A stretch of 18,102 nt of DNA from Dehalococcoidia bacterium (GTDB lineage: Bacteria > Chloroflexota > Dehalococcoidia > GIF9 > AB-539-J10), in contig JALNYR010000041.1 of assembly GCA_023229725.1 (NCBI GenBank), forward strand, positions 1 to 18,102, read 5' to 3'. Positions within the stretch are counted from its first letter, which is position 1. Each line of letters opens with the position of its first letter. Under the pieces are notes generated by a model. The model ran no database searches. It was not told where the DNA came from and was given only the letters and a program-made list of their open reading frames with translations. Below are positions 8,578-15,800 of this stretch, piece after piece. The position numbers and the translations under genes were made by a program.

Positions 8578-8584
8578 TTTTATA
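8578..8584 (-). promoter_or_regulatory. TATA-like box upstream of the Kelch gene
   Basis: TATAAAA on the minus strand lies within an A+T-rich patch at 8574-8590, 53 nt upstream of the Kelch ATG and in otherwise G+C-rich DNA. Spacing fits a short 5' leader. Confidence 0.45.
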
Positions 8585-8656
8585 ATATTATCGACACAAA
8601 ACCATTTTATGACCCCACAAATAAAATGTCCACAGTATCGCCGCGGGTGTAGCTAA

Positions 8657-8691
8657 GGTACACGCAGTCCGCGTCGACGCGGACAGGTACC
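8657..8691. repeat. Perfect 18-bp palindrome nested in a longer inverted repeat
   Basis: GTCCGCGTCGACGCGGAC (8667-8684) is a perfect palindrome. It is flanked by GGTAC (8657-8661) and GTACC (8687-8691), which are also complementary, with unequal spacers of 5 and 2 nt. It abuts the left edge of the gene relic. It could be a dimeric protein site, a cruciform-prone sequence or a recombination scar; the sequence does not decide. Confidence 0.75.
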
Positions 8692-8834
8692 TGCCTGCCG
8701 GGGAGGAGTGGGGCGTAGCCTTACTCGACATCGTTGTGGCACTTATCGCTTTCTACGCCACGCAGCCACACCATCTTATATGGCCACACTAAAAAATAAC
8801 AAAGCAAAGCCCAACGAGCTCATTGGTATTTTGG
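8690..8834 (+). pseudogene. Relic of the 3' end of a surface glycoprotein gene
   Basis: This stretch aligns with 3065-3226, the last codons and 3' flank of surface copy 1. Both begin CCTGCCTGCCGGGG, and the relic then lacks about 15 nt. The reading IVVALIAFYATQPHHLI matches IVVAFIAFYIMQPRHLI, the membrane helix and tail. The downstream flank also matches (CCCAAC...TTGGTATTTT against CCCAAC...AGGGTATTTT), including an inverted repeat. Nothing upstream of 8690 resembles the rest of the gene and the original stop codon is lost, so it is a non-functional remnant. Confidence 0.8.
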
Positions 8835-8850
8835 GGATAATTTTCCATGT

Positions 8851-9741
8851 TCAGTCCTGCATCCTGTCCTCTCCCGCGAGGTATATGCCTTCGATGGGCT
8901 GCTTGCAGTAGACGCAGTGATGCGCGTTCCGTTCGTCGTGTTTCAGCTTGTCCGAGCACGCGCTGCAGACCACACAGTGGTGACACGGTACGACGAACGT
9001 GTCGGGGGGCCGTTCCATGCACACGACGCACAAATCTGCCACCGGCTTGGGCTGGGCTGCGTCGGGCACCGCTGGCCTGGCTACAGCGCACAGTTCGAGC
9101 CACCTAGTGTCCCAGCGTAGGAGCATGTGTGGCGGCAGAATGGACAGCATGCGAGTCATCCGCTCAAGCGCATCGCGTGGGAGCCGTGGGGCGAGGTCGG
9201 TGTCGAATGGTGGCACCGCGGCGGGAGCCAGGTGCTCGGTGTCGCAGCCGTGGTATATTAGCGCACGGACGGCCTGCGGAACGAGCATGATCATCGCGTA
9301 ATCCAGGGGAGACCTGCCGGTTGCGGATTTAGCATCGATGTCGATGTCCGCGCGGTGCGACTCGAGCAGCCACTCGAGCACGGGAAAGGCTTCCGGGAAC
9401 GCGCTAGACACGTGGACCGGACGCCTGTTTCCGCCGATGTCGTACGTGACCGTGGTGGGGTCGTGCTCGCACATGCTCTGGAATTCGCGCACGCGCCCGG
9501 CGCGCACGGTTTCGTACACGACCATGGCCGTGGGCAGTGGTTTGTGCGTCACCCCGCGGATACTGAGGAATGCCACACTGTGTTCACGGCATATGCGGGT
9601 AAGCTCCGCTTCGTGTGCATAGTCCTCGGCGGTTACGTAGTAACGGTCACCGCCACTGGCCTCGATCACCGCAAACCTGTCCTGGTCCACTGCCGCCTCT
9701 TCTCCTAGCTTTGCCCCCGTTTCGGATATGTGCCGTTTCAT
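8851..9741 (-). CDS. Ankyrin-RING protein, probable E3 ubiquitin ligase, 296 residues
   Basis: The middle (about residues 70-170) carries degenerate ankyrin repeats, best seen in the segments around VLEWLLES and GRSPLDYAM...ALIYHG. The C-terminus is a C3HC4 RING at residues 238-279: CVVC, then CHHCVVCSAC, then CVYC. It is of the compact type seen at the C-termini of IAP-like ligases, which recruit an E2 and ubiquitinate what the ankyrin part binds. The start at 9741 is preferred over an in-frame ATG at 9915. The intervening stretch is A+T-rich and contains a promoter-like module (9751-9790) shared with another ankyrin gene, which would otherwise be coding. The enzyme activity and the target are inferred. 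It ends 16 nt from the gene relic. Confidence 0.9.
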   Translation of the reverse strand: MKRHISETGAKLGEEAAVDQDRFAVIEASGGDRYYVTAEDYAHEAELTRICREHSVAFLSIRGVTHKPLPTAMVVYETVRAGRVREFQSMCEHDPTTVTYDIGGNRRPVHVSSAFPEAFPVLEWLLESHRADIDIDAKSATGRSPLDYAMIMLVPQAVRALIYHGCDTEHLAPAAVPPFDTDLAPRLPRDALERMTRMLSILPPHMLLRWDTRWLELCAVARPAVPDAAQPKPVADLCVVCMERPPDTFVVPCHHCVVCSACSDKLKHDERNAHHCVYCKQPIEGIYLAGEDRMQD

Positions 9742-9750
9742 GTCGCTGGG

Positions 9751-9790
9751 TTTTAATTTGGACAACCAACGTTGGCCTTTTAAATTAACG
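9751..9790 (-). promoter_or_regulatory. Shared promoter module, ankyrin-RING gene
   Basis: On the minus strand, CGTTAATTTAAAAGG (9776-9790) is followed by AACGTTGG and then CCAAATTAAAA, ending 10 nt before the ATG. The same order and nearly the same spacing occur upstream of the ankyrin gene at 12284, with the 15-nt element identical. The rest of the gap (9791-9966) has only weak A+T-rich patches. Confidence 0.65.
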
Positions 9791-9966
9791 GATGGGACAG
9801 TGCCCCAGCTAATTCGAGATCGCAGACAATTTGGAAAATAAAGAATGTCGGTCACGGACCACACATACACACACGAAAGCGGAGGGCACTTGAAGAGCGT
9901 GGGGAATATTTTCATAAAGACAAAAAAGGTGCGTTATTTTTGCGCGCATTAGGCGGTGCGTGGGCA

Positions 9967-11490
9967 TCAGTCGTCATCCTCCTCCACCTCCTCTTCCTCT
10001 TCTTCGGATTCCTCTGCCGGTGCATAGTCGGCCGGCAGAGGTGCTGCGCCTTGGATACCCCTCGCCTCCGCCTCTCCGAAGTGCTGGATGTCTGTCCGAG
10101 TGCGGGTGAGATTCCACAAAGGTATGTACCGAGGGGGGACGTCGTCTTGCTGGTAGCCCACCGGCCAGTACGAACAATACCTGGTGTATTTGGCCTTTGC
10201 GCTCTCCTGTGCATCCCAGCAGGCGGCCCACGCGCGGACGTAGGGAGTCATGCCCTCGGTCATGGACCTGCGCGCCAGCTGCAGTTGGTCAAGCGCCAGG
10301 TTCGCGAGGACGGTGGCCATAGCCACGTCCCTGTTCAGGCGACGCATGTCGAAGTAGTTGGTGTGGATATGGGCCCACATTTCCCAGTCAACCGTCCGTT
10401 TGCTTCCGGGCACTTTCATTTCCATACGCGACAGCGCGTCGGAGATGGCCTCCAGCCAGATCGCGAACGCCTTCTCGCTAGTGTCCCAGGCCTCGTCAGC
10501 GGCCGCCCTGGCCTGATCTGCGGCTAGATCACATTTTTCTCTGCGGGCATTCCACAGTTCCAGCTCATCCGCGTACGCGCGGACATCCTCCACGGTCCTG
10601 TCGTGGTCCGAGATGAGCTGGATGGTGGTGCCGATGGTCATGGTCGCGGACTCGGTGCTGATCCGCCGCTTCATCGCATCTACGCACTCGCCCGCGGTGT
10701 GCCAGTCTCCGAAGGCCCGTATCGCCTTCTTCACGGCGCGGCCACGGATGCGGTACGCCTCAATCACGGCCACGTCGCGGGCTATCTGCCAGCTCATGCA
10801 CATGCGGTAGCCCAGATAGTACTCTGGCTTGATCCGCCTGCGCAGTCCGGGTGCTACCTGTGCCAACGTCTCGTCGATGAGGAACGAGCTGTCCGGCAGC
10901 ACGTCGACCATGTCGCGGAACGTAGCGCCTGTCCTTGGAGGTCTCGTCGTCACGTTGGGATGCGGTCCCGCGCCGATCGCCGACGCCGAAGGCGCTTCTG
11001 CAGACGAGGTGGGTGGCGGGTCGTGGTACGGTGCGTATGGCAGGCCCTGGATGCTCGCGCGACGCAACGAGATGGCCTGTATATCTTCGAACGTCAGCGC
11101 TGGCGGGCGGAACACTGGCGCGGCGGCCCTCCTCGCCGCCCGCGACGGTTCACCGCCGGGCTCGGTCAGCATCCGTGTGGCGTTCCATTCCGGCTCGAGG
11201 GCGACGAGCGCCTCGCGCTCGGCCTCGACCAGCGCGTTCCTGATCTTTGCCAGGGTCGGGTCTGCCGGGTCTGCACGGCGCGCTTCGTCCAGGCCCGGTT
11301 CGGCAGCGACCTCGGTTGACCTGCGGCGGGTTTCCTCTAATTCCTCGACGGCTCGTTCTCGGGCATCCCGCCGCTCGACGTCGATGTCGGCGAGCGCGGC
11401 AAGTTCCTTCGGTGTCATGGTTTCACGGCGCAGGCGCCGCGCGGCGTCTTTGAGCTGCTGCTGTCCCAATCGACGTCTATTCTTATCCAT
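9967..11490 (-). CDS. Unrecognised hydrophilic protein with acidic tail, 507 residues
   Basis: No family is recognised. The first ~100 residues are rich in K, R and E and look helical or coiled-coil (MDKNRRRLGQQQLKDAARRL). A proline-rich linker lies near residues 150-190. Residues 200-430 are alpha-helical in character with many W, Y and A (for example YYLGYRMCMSWQIARDVAVIE). A basic region then leads to an acidic tail (EESEEEEEEVEEDDD, about 493-507) encoded by a run of GAA/GAG/GAT triplets. No signal peptide or membrane segment is present. Strong charge partition suggests a virion core, tegument-like or nucleic-acid-associated protein, but this is a guess. The start at 11490 follows an A+T-rich leader and is the first ATG of the frame. 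It is the only gene in the window with no known domain. Confidence 0.85.
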   Translation of the reverse strand: MDKNRRRLGQQQLKDAARRLRRETMTPKELAALADIDVERRDARERAVEELEETRRRSTEVAAEPGLDEARRADPADPTLAKIRNALVEAEREALVALEPEWNATRMLTEPGGEPSRAARRAAAPVFRPPALTFEDIQAISLRRASIQGLPYAPYHDPPPTSSAEAPSASAIGAGPHPNVTTRPPRTGATFRDMVDVLPDSSFLIDETLAQVAPGLRRRIKPEYYLGYRMCMSWQIARDVAVIEAYRIRGRAVKKAIRAFGDWHTAGECVDAMKRRISTESATMTIGTTIQLISDHDRTVEDVRAYADELELWNARREKCDLAADQARAAADEAWDTSEKAFAIWLEAISDALSRMEMKVPGSKRTVDWEMWAHIHTNYFDMRRLNRDVAMATVLANLALDQLQLARRSMTEGMTPYVRAWAACWDAQESAKAKYTRYCSYWPVGYQQDDVPPRYIPLWNLTRTRTDIQHFGEAEARGIQGAAPLPADYAPAEESEEEEEEVEEDDD

Positions 11491-11690
11491 GTTTCTTTAT
11501 TCCTCTGTTTAAATGTTTGGTTCGCAACACTCGCCACTGATACGGGAGTTCTCCCAATTATGCCACCTCCCTCCCTTCGCGCTGACATTCTTATATCGTT
11601 TCCGGAATGGAGATTCATTGCCGTCCACGGTGTGTGTTTTCAAGCTGGTCACGCAGATCTGCGATCCGGATGGCAGGGGGGAGAATTCCG
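11491..11690. other. Intergenic region of 200 bp with inverted repeats
   Basis: Between two minus-strand genes. It contains the perfect palindrome CGCAGATCTGCG (11652-11663), 28 nt past the ankyrin stop, followed by ATCCGGAT. It also contains GGGAG (11544-11548) facing CTCCC (11551-11555). The A+T-rich part near 11491-11520 is probably the promoter of the 507-residue protein gene. No gene is supported here. Confidence 0.5.
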
Positions 11691-12284
11691 TCACTTGGCC
11701 GCGGCAGTACAGAATGCATCGACGAGCGCCTTCGCGTCGTCAGACAGGAGGCTGCGCTTGCAGCCACCGTCCACATACTCTGCCGCGTTTGCGCCAGCAC
11801 CGAGCAGCACCCTGGCACAGCCCACATCGTTCGTCACCAGTGCCCAATCCAGTGCAGTTGTCGGCCTGCCCGGGAAGCTGGCCATGTCAAGTTCAACCTT
11901 CTCTTCGATGTCCACGGCGACCTCGTCGAGTAGATATTCGACGACGCCCGTCCGGCCATAGATGCACGCACTAACGAGTGGGGAGTTCTGGCACCCGGGG
12001 TGCGCGTGCGTGTCGGCTCCGCGTCCGGCCAGAAACTTGGCGAGGCGTACGCATTCGGGGTCCGGGCCGCACGCGATGCACGCTGCGTGAAATGGTGTGA
12101 TTCCCATATTGTTTTTTCCGTTGATGTCTGCACCGGCATCGAGCAGTTGCTCCACTGTCGCGCGGTCGCAGTCAAAGCACGCAATCACCAGTGGGTTGCC
12201 CCACGATTTGTAGAGATCCACATCCACGTCATCGCTGCAGTCGTACTCGTCGATCGGCAGATGCACAAGTGTACGGTCGCTCAT
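11691..12284 (-). CDS. Short ankyrin repeat protein, 197 residues
   Basis: Four ankyrin repeats are seen. They lie at residues ~29-60 (NPLVIACFDCD...LLDAGADIN), ~61-97 (GITPFHAACIA...GRGADTH), ~98-136 (NSPLVSACIYGR...LLDE, with a longer loop) and ~142-173 (TTALDWALVTND...LLGAGAN). The acidic N-terminus (DEYDCSDDVDVD) and the short C-terminus have no recognised motif. The protein is almost entirely ankyrin, so it is likely a binding module or decoy. It is transcribed divergently from the RING protein gene across a 181-bp A+T-rich promoter and shares an upstream module with the ankyrin-RING gene at 9741, suggesting the same expression class. Confidence 0.9.
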   Translation of the reverse strand: MSDRTLVHLPIDEYDCSDDVDVDLYKSWGNPLVIACFDCDRATVEQLLDAGADINGKNNMGITPFHAACIACGPDPECVRLAKFLAGRGADTHAHPGCQNSPLVSACIYGRTGVVEYLLDEVAVDIEEKVELDMASFPGRPTTALDWALVTNDVGCARVLLGAGANAAEYVDGGCKRSLLSDDAKALVDAFCTAAAK

Positions 12285-12465
12285 TATTGTCGTTTTTTTG
12301 GATTTTAAATTTGGTGGCCAGCGTTTCCTTTTAAATTAACGTCGCAGATATTTTTTAAATAACGGTAGATATTTTATAAAAATCGTTTGTCAGTTTAAAA
12401 AATCTGCTGGTCAGTTTGACATTTTTTAAATAAACGAGAAACGAACACCTTTTAAAAAACTTTAG
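12285..12465. promoter_or_regulatory. Divergent A+T-rich promoter with repeats spaced about 21 bp
   Basis: The region separates divergent starts at 12284 and 12466. AGATATTTT occurs at 12346 and 12367, and GTCAGTTT at 12389 and 12410. Both pairs are spaced 21 nt, close to two helical turns. A TTTTAAAT(N)AACG-like element appears at 12329-12341, 12352-12364 and 12423-12436. Composition contrasts sharply with the G+C-rich genes on either side. It probably serves both genes. Confidence 0.65.
12303..12341 (-). promoter_or_regulatory. Shared promoter module, short ankyrin gene
   Basis: On the minus strand, CGTTAATTTAAAAGG (12327-12341) is followed by AACGCTGG and CCAAATTTAAAA, 19 nt before the ATG. 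It matches the module upstream of the ankyrin-RING gene in order, spacing (24 against 25 nt between elements) and the identical 15-nt core. Confidence 0.65.
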
Positions 12466-13110
12466 ATGAGCGACCTGAAGGCGAGGGGTTTTAACAATAT
12501 GGGTGTTCTGAGGATGTCAGGCAACGCGAGGATGTGCGGCCTGGGTATTCCTGACGGCGCGTCCAGTGTTACGGTCCGTGGCGGCGTTGTCACGGCCAGT
12601 TACGCCGACGGGGCCACCATCACGACCACATCCAGTGGCCATGCGTCGAAATCGCCGCACAAGCACCCGCCGCCCGGCGGCAAGAAGAGAAAGCATGCCG
12701 AGCCCGACAGGGGGGCACCGTCCGCGCAGTCGCGGAAACCGGACGAGGCCAGCTCCGCGGTCACCACCGCCACTGTATTATCTGGCAGGGTGGATGGGTG
12801 CCAAATAAACGTGGGGTTCGTGACCAACCCGACGTTCACGCCCGGATACCCGGCAGAAGAGTGCACAGCCTCAGGCAACCTCGACATCGTCCAGCTGACC
12901 CCGATGGGCACCGACGTGCCGGCCGCGGCCGGCGAGCCGGCGTGTGCCGTCTGCCTGGAGCACAAGCGCCAGCTGGCTGCCGTGGAATGTGGCCACCTCC
13001 TGTGCTATGCGTGTGCGCACAAACTGATCGACACAAAAGATGCGCCCGAGGTCGTGTGCCCGACCTGCCGCGGCCCCGTGGAACGCAAGATGATCAAAGT
13101 CTTTGCATGA
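12466..13110 (+). CDS. RING finger protein, probable E3 ubiquitin ligase, 214 residues
   Basis: The C-terminus is a C3HC4 RING: CAVC from residue 160, CGHLLCYAC, and CPTC at residues 198-201, ending 13 residues later. The N-terminal ~55 residues contain a Gly/Val/Thr-rich beta-like stretch (SVTVRGGVVTASYADG). Residues 60-100 are a low-complexity basic and proline segment with KKRK at 73-76, a possible nuclear localisation signal. No substrate-binding domain is recognised. By analogy with other viral RING proteins it should recruit a host E2; this is family knowledge, not shown here. The start at 12466 follows the A+T-rich divergent promoter directly. The stop codon lies in one arm of an inverted repeat. 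Confidence 0.9.
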   Translation: MSDLKARGFNNMGVLRMSGNARMCGLGIPDGASSVTVRGGVVTASYADGATITTTSSGHASKSPHKHPPPGGKKRKHAEPDRGAPSAQSRKPDEASSAVTTATVLSGRVDGCQINVGFVTNPTFTPGYPAEECTASGNLDIVQLTPMGTDVPAAAGEPACAVCLEHKRQLAAVECGHLLCYACAHKLIDTKDAPEVVCPTCRGPVERKMIKVFA

Positions 13111-13127
13111 AATGGGTCCGCTTCATG
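13106..13127 (+). terminator. Inverted repeat over the RING gene stop codon
   Basis: CATGAA (13106-13111) and TTCATG (13122-13127) form a perfect 6-bp stem with a 10-nt loop. The stop codon TGA (13108-13110) is inside the left arm. The following 13128-13340 contains no supported gene. Confidence 0.45.
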
Positions 13128-13340
13128 GGACTGTGGAAGAGAAAAGGAGGGAAACAATATGCAGCATGGTGCCCACGTATGCGGGTGTGAAAATTCGAGG
13201 CCTGGAATGGCGACAATTGGTGCGCTTTCTCCTTCCTCCCATCGAACGACGAATAGACATTGATGCGGAATTTTACAGATTCCGACGAGGCCACACGAGA
13301 AGGTGACACAGTTAAATCGGCACATATTTACACCCAATAG
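13111..13340. other. Intergenic region of 230 bp, no supported gene
   Basis: After the RING gene inverted repeat there is no convincing gene. A 64-codon frame from 13112 to 13306 exists but shows no known motif. The last 30 nt before 13341 are A+T-rich (CACATATTTACACCCAATAG) and are presumably the promoter and leader of copy 2. Confidence 0.5.
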
Positions 13341-15800
13341 ATGTTATCACGCAAATTTAAAGTGCCGGCGGCTCTGCTCGTGATATGGATGGCGTCCTGC
13401 GTGGAAACGCAGGGACTGTTCCAAACGATCTCAACACTGGTACTGCCCACACCCAACCAGTTCGACCGCCTGAGATCGCCTGGCTGCACCATGGACGCGT
13501 ATCCGCCCGAAGCACCCACCCGATTTGGCCTGACGTGTCCCGATACAATCAGTGGGTCTGCATACGCGGCCCGCACCACGGCGAACATCGCAGCGGATGG
13601 GACCCTGTCCGGACTCGCGACCGCGACGGTGTGGATAGGCGGGACAGTGCAAATATCAGTGGGAGCGATCTCGCCAAACAACCTGGCGGGCGTTCGATGG
13701 GTGTGCCGCACGAGCCACATGCGCTACCAGAACACGAGCGGCGTGGTCGAGTTTCCGGCCGCTTCCGGTTGGGAGTTCATCGCCTGTGCGTCCGACTACG
13801 CCACGGAGACCGCGGCCATACTATACAGAAAACCCACCGCGAGCTACGACACCCTGATTGCGTGCCGCTGCGCAATCGCGGATCTGCCTAGGGACATCCC
13901 GCTGGACTTTGGCAGCATGGCGTGCTGCACGCCCGCCTTCAACGTGACCCCGGCGCTCGGCGCGCTGTGGACTGTCGATCTGGCGTGGCCAACGCTCTCG
14001 CCGGGTGCGAGATTCCTCGGAGTTGCCACACAGACGGTCGCGTTCATCGTGGACCTCACCGCGATCGCTGGATGCAGCGGCGGTACGAATTGCTCGGAGC
14101 ATATTGTGCGCACCACGCGCGAATGCCGGTACATAGCACAGGACGGCGACGACCAGCTCATTGGCATAGGGCTCGGCGGATCGGCGACGACCGGGACGTA
14201 CGACTACCTTGCCAGCGCGGTCGTGCTGTCACACACCAACCTCGGAGTCGCCGTAGCTGACGCGTACGTACCGAGTCCACCGCGCCGCGGCGTGCTCGAC
14301 GCGTTCGCTGGCATGGCATATGTTGTAACCGCTGACGGTGCGATAATGCGTGCGCCCATCGATGCATTTGGCACGGCCACGGCGGAGAGTGTGGCGATTC
14401 GGCCCGTGCAGGACGACTACGTGCTGTTCTTCGGTACGCTGCCGACGGGGTTCGCCGTGGCCATGGGCGGAAACGCGAATAATGGCACCATCGCAGCTAT
14501 CCGGCTTGCCAACTGCAGTGGAGCGCCAACGGCCGACACTTGCCTCTCGGATCCTTACTACTGCACGTGGTACCTCTACGGGCAGAGCTGTCAGCTCCGC
14601 ACGTACGCCGCGCGGGTGCTGTGCGCGGGCGCCAACGCCACACGGTGCTCGGCCGCCGTGCCGAGCATTGGTGCCGTCGTGCCAGGAGCAGGGTCCGTCA
14701 CCGGTGGCACCGCCGTGAACATCACGGTCGGCACGCTCTGGCCCGACGCGTCGATCCGGTGCGTATTCGGATCCGATGCCACCGCCGTGGGTACGTACGA
14801 CGCAGCAGGTGGCACGGTGACGTGCACGACACCGCCCGGGACTGCGGGATCGGTGGCCGTGAACGTGCGGTATCTGGGCATGGACCTGGCGCCGGAATCC
14901 GCAGTGCTATTCGCATACACCACCGAGTGTGCGATCGACGGTGACTGCGAACCACTTCACGGTGTTGCTGGCGGGTGCCGCATCTGGCAGTGCGACACGG
15001 AAGACGGTGTCTGTCGCGTTGTGCTGGCCGAGGAGGCGACGAGCTGCCACGCACTCGCGGGGGATGCGTGTGCGTCCGTGCCGCCGCTAAACGGTACGCA
15101 GCTGGCTGGCTGGTGCACTGCCGGTGGTGAGTGTGTACTTGGCACCGCGCGCATCGGAACCGCGCTTAACTCGTCCGGGTGGCTCACGTACATCGGCGAA
15201 ACGTGCGTGTGGACCCTCGGTGGCGTCGGCGATGCGTGCGACGTGGACGCAGACTGTGGCGACGGTCTGGCATTTGGGTGCTTAGCGATCGGCTGCGTCC
15301 AGGAGACGGGTCGGTGCGGCCTGCGGATGCTGACCGACGGCAGCCCCTGCGTACCCACCGAGCCCGACGCTGCACCATGCACCGGCGCCCAGACCGGCGT
15401 CTGCACTGCCGGCCGCTGCGTGGTGGTGGATGCGGACAACGCCACTCGGTACTGCGTGGACGATCCATTCTGCGGCGGTGCGCTGTGCTACGAAGATGGT
15501 GTCTGCTTTGAGCTGATCGGCGGCGACCTCGCGTGCGCCGCGACAGTTCCGGGGTGCGGCGCTGCCGGCATGTGCAATGGGCGTGGCCAGTGCGCATTCC
15601 AGGTAAATCCGGCCTGCGTGGGCACGGCGCTCTGCACGACCTACGGGTGCAACACGACTACCGGTGAATGCACCATCGTGGCGCCGTCCACGCCGGACTG
15701 CATGGGCCCGTCAACCATTGCCACCGCTGTGTCCATTCTTGGTGCGGTGGTCGTTCCGGTCGGAATCCTCGCCGTCGTGTTGCTGGTCATTCTGGCTTGA
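13341..15800 (+). CDS. Cysteine-rich surface glycoprotein, PSI-IPT type, 819 residues (copy 2)
   Basis: This is the only complete member of the family in the window. The N-terminus is a signal peptide: basic MLSRKFK, the hydrophobic run VPAALLVIWMA, then polar residues near Q24-G25. A region of ~370 residues follows, with a propeller-like blade near 14274-14370 (VLDAFAGMAYVVTADGAIMR). A PSI-like knot lies at 14514-14649 (core TCLSDPYYCTWYLYGQSC) and an IPT/TIG-like domain at about 14658-14928 (IGAVVPGAGSVTGGTAVNIT). Cysteine modules with many N-x-S/T sites fill up to about 15710. A membrane helix ends the protein almost without a cytoplasmic tail. It lacks the 55-residue repeats of copy 1. 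Copy 3 follows in tandem and is very similar around the PSI domain. Function is unknown; adhesion or virion surface is inferred. Confidence 0.92.
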   Translation: MLSRKFKVPAALLVIWMASCVETQGLFQTISTLVLPTPNQFDRLRSPGCTMDAYPPEAPTRFGLTCPDTISGSAYAARTTANIAADGTLSGLATATVWIGGTVQISVGAISPNNLAGVRWVCRTSHMRYQNTSGVVEFPAASGWEFIACASDYATETAAILYRKPTASYDTLIACRCAIADLPRDIPLDFGSMACCTPAFNVTPALGALWTVDLAWPTLSPGARFLGVATQTVAFIVDLTAIAGCSGGTNCSEHIVRTTRECRYIAQDGDDQLIGIGLGGSATTGTYDYLASAVVLSHTNLGVAVADAYVPSPPRRGVLDAFAGMAYVVTADGAIMRAPIDAFGTATAESVAIRPVQDDYVLFFGTLPTGFAVAMGGNANNGTIAAIRLANCSGAPTADTCLSDPYYCTWYLYGQSCQLRTYAARVLCAGANATRCSAAVPSIGAVVPGAGSVTGGTAVNITVGTLWPDASIRCVFGSDATAVGTYDAAGGTVTCTTPPGTAGSVAVNVRYLGMDLAPESAVLFAYTTECAIDGDCEPLHGVAGGCRIWQCDTEDGVCRVVLAEEATSCHALAGDACASVPPLNGTQLAGWCTAGGECVLGTARIGTALNSSGWLTYIGETCVWTLGGVGDACDVDADCGDGLAFGCLAIGCVQETGRCGLRMLTDGSPCVPTEPDAAPCTGAQTGVCTAGRCVVVDADNATRYCVDDPFCGGALCYEDGVCFELIGGDLACAATVPGCGAAGMCNGRGQCAFQVNPACVGTALCTTYGCNTTTGECTIVAPSTPDCMGPSTIATAVSILGAVVVPVGILAVVLLVILA

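Larger units (their letters stand above)
8526..8850. other. Non-coding region of 325 bp: Kelch promoter plus gene relic
   Basis: This gap separates the starts or ends of two minus-strand genes and holds no credible gene. From left to right it contains the Kelch leader with a TATA-like box (8578-8584) and a short stretch at 8602-8620 resembling the 3' flank of surface copy 1 (shared TATGACCCCAC). It also contains a strong palindrome (8657-8691) and a decayed copy of the 3' end of surface copy 1 (8690-8834). Confidence 0.75.

Noticed and set aside
8651..8911. Short frames across the gene relic
   Set aside because: They only reflect the decayed membrane helix codons or their shadows; there is no intact start-to-stop gene of the family.
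9742..9915. In-frame N-terminal extension of the ankyrin-RING protein starting at the ATG at 9915
   Set aside because: The extension is A+T-rich and covers the promoter-like module shared with the ankyrin gene at 12284; the ATG at 9741 sits where that module predicts.
10613..11512. Long plus-strand frames opposite the 507-residue gene
   Set aside because: They are antisense shadows produced by high G+C codon usage; composition and lack of motifs favour the minus-strand gene with its acidic tail.
13112..13306. 64-codon frame between the RING gene and surface copy 2
   Set aside because: No motif, no paralogue in the window and no clear promoter; it begins inside the inverted repeat at the RING stop codon.
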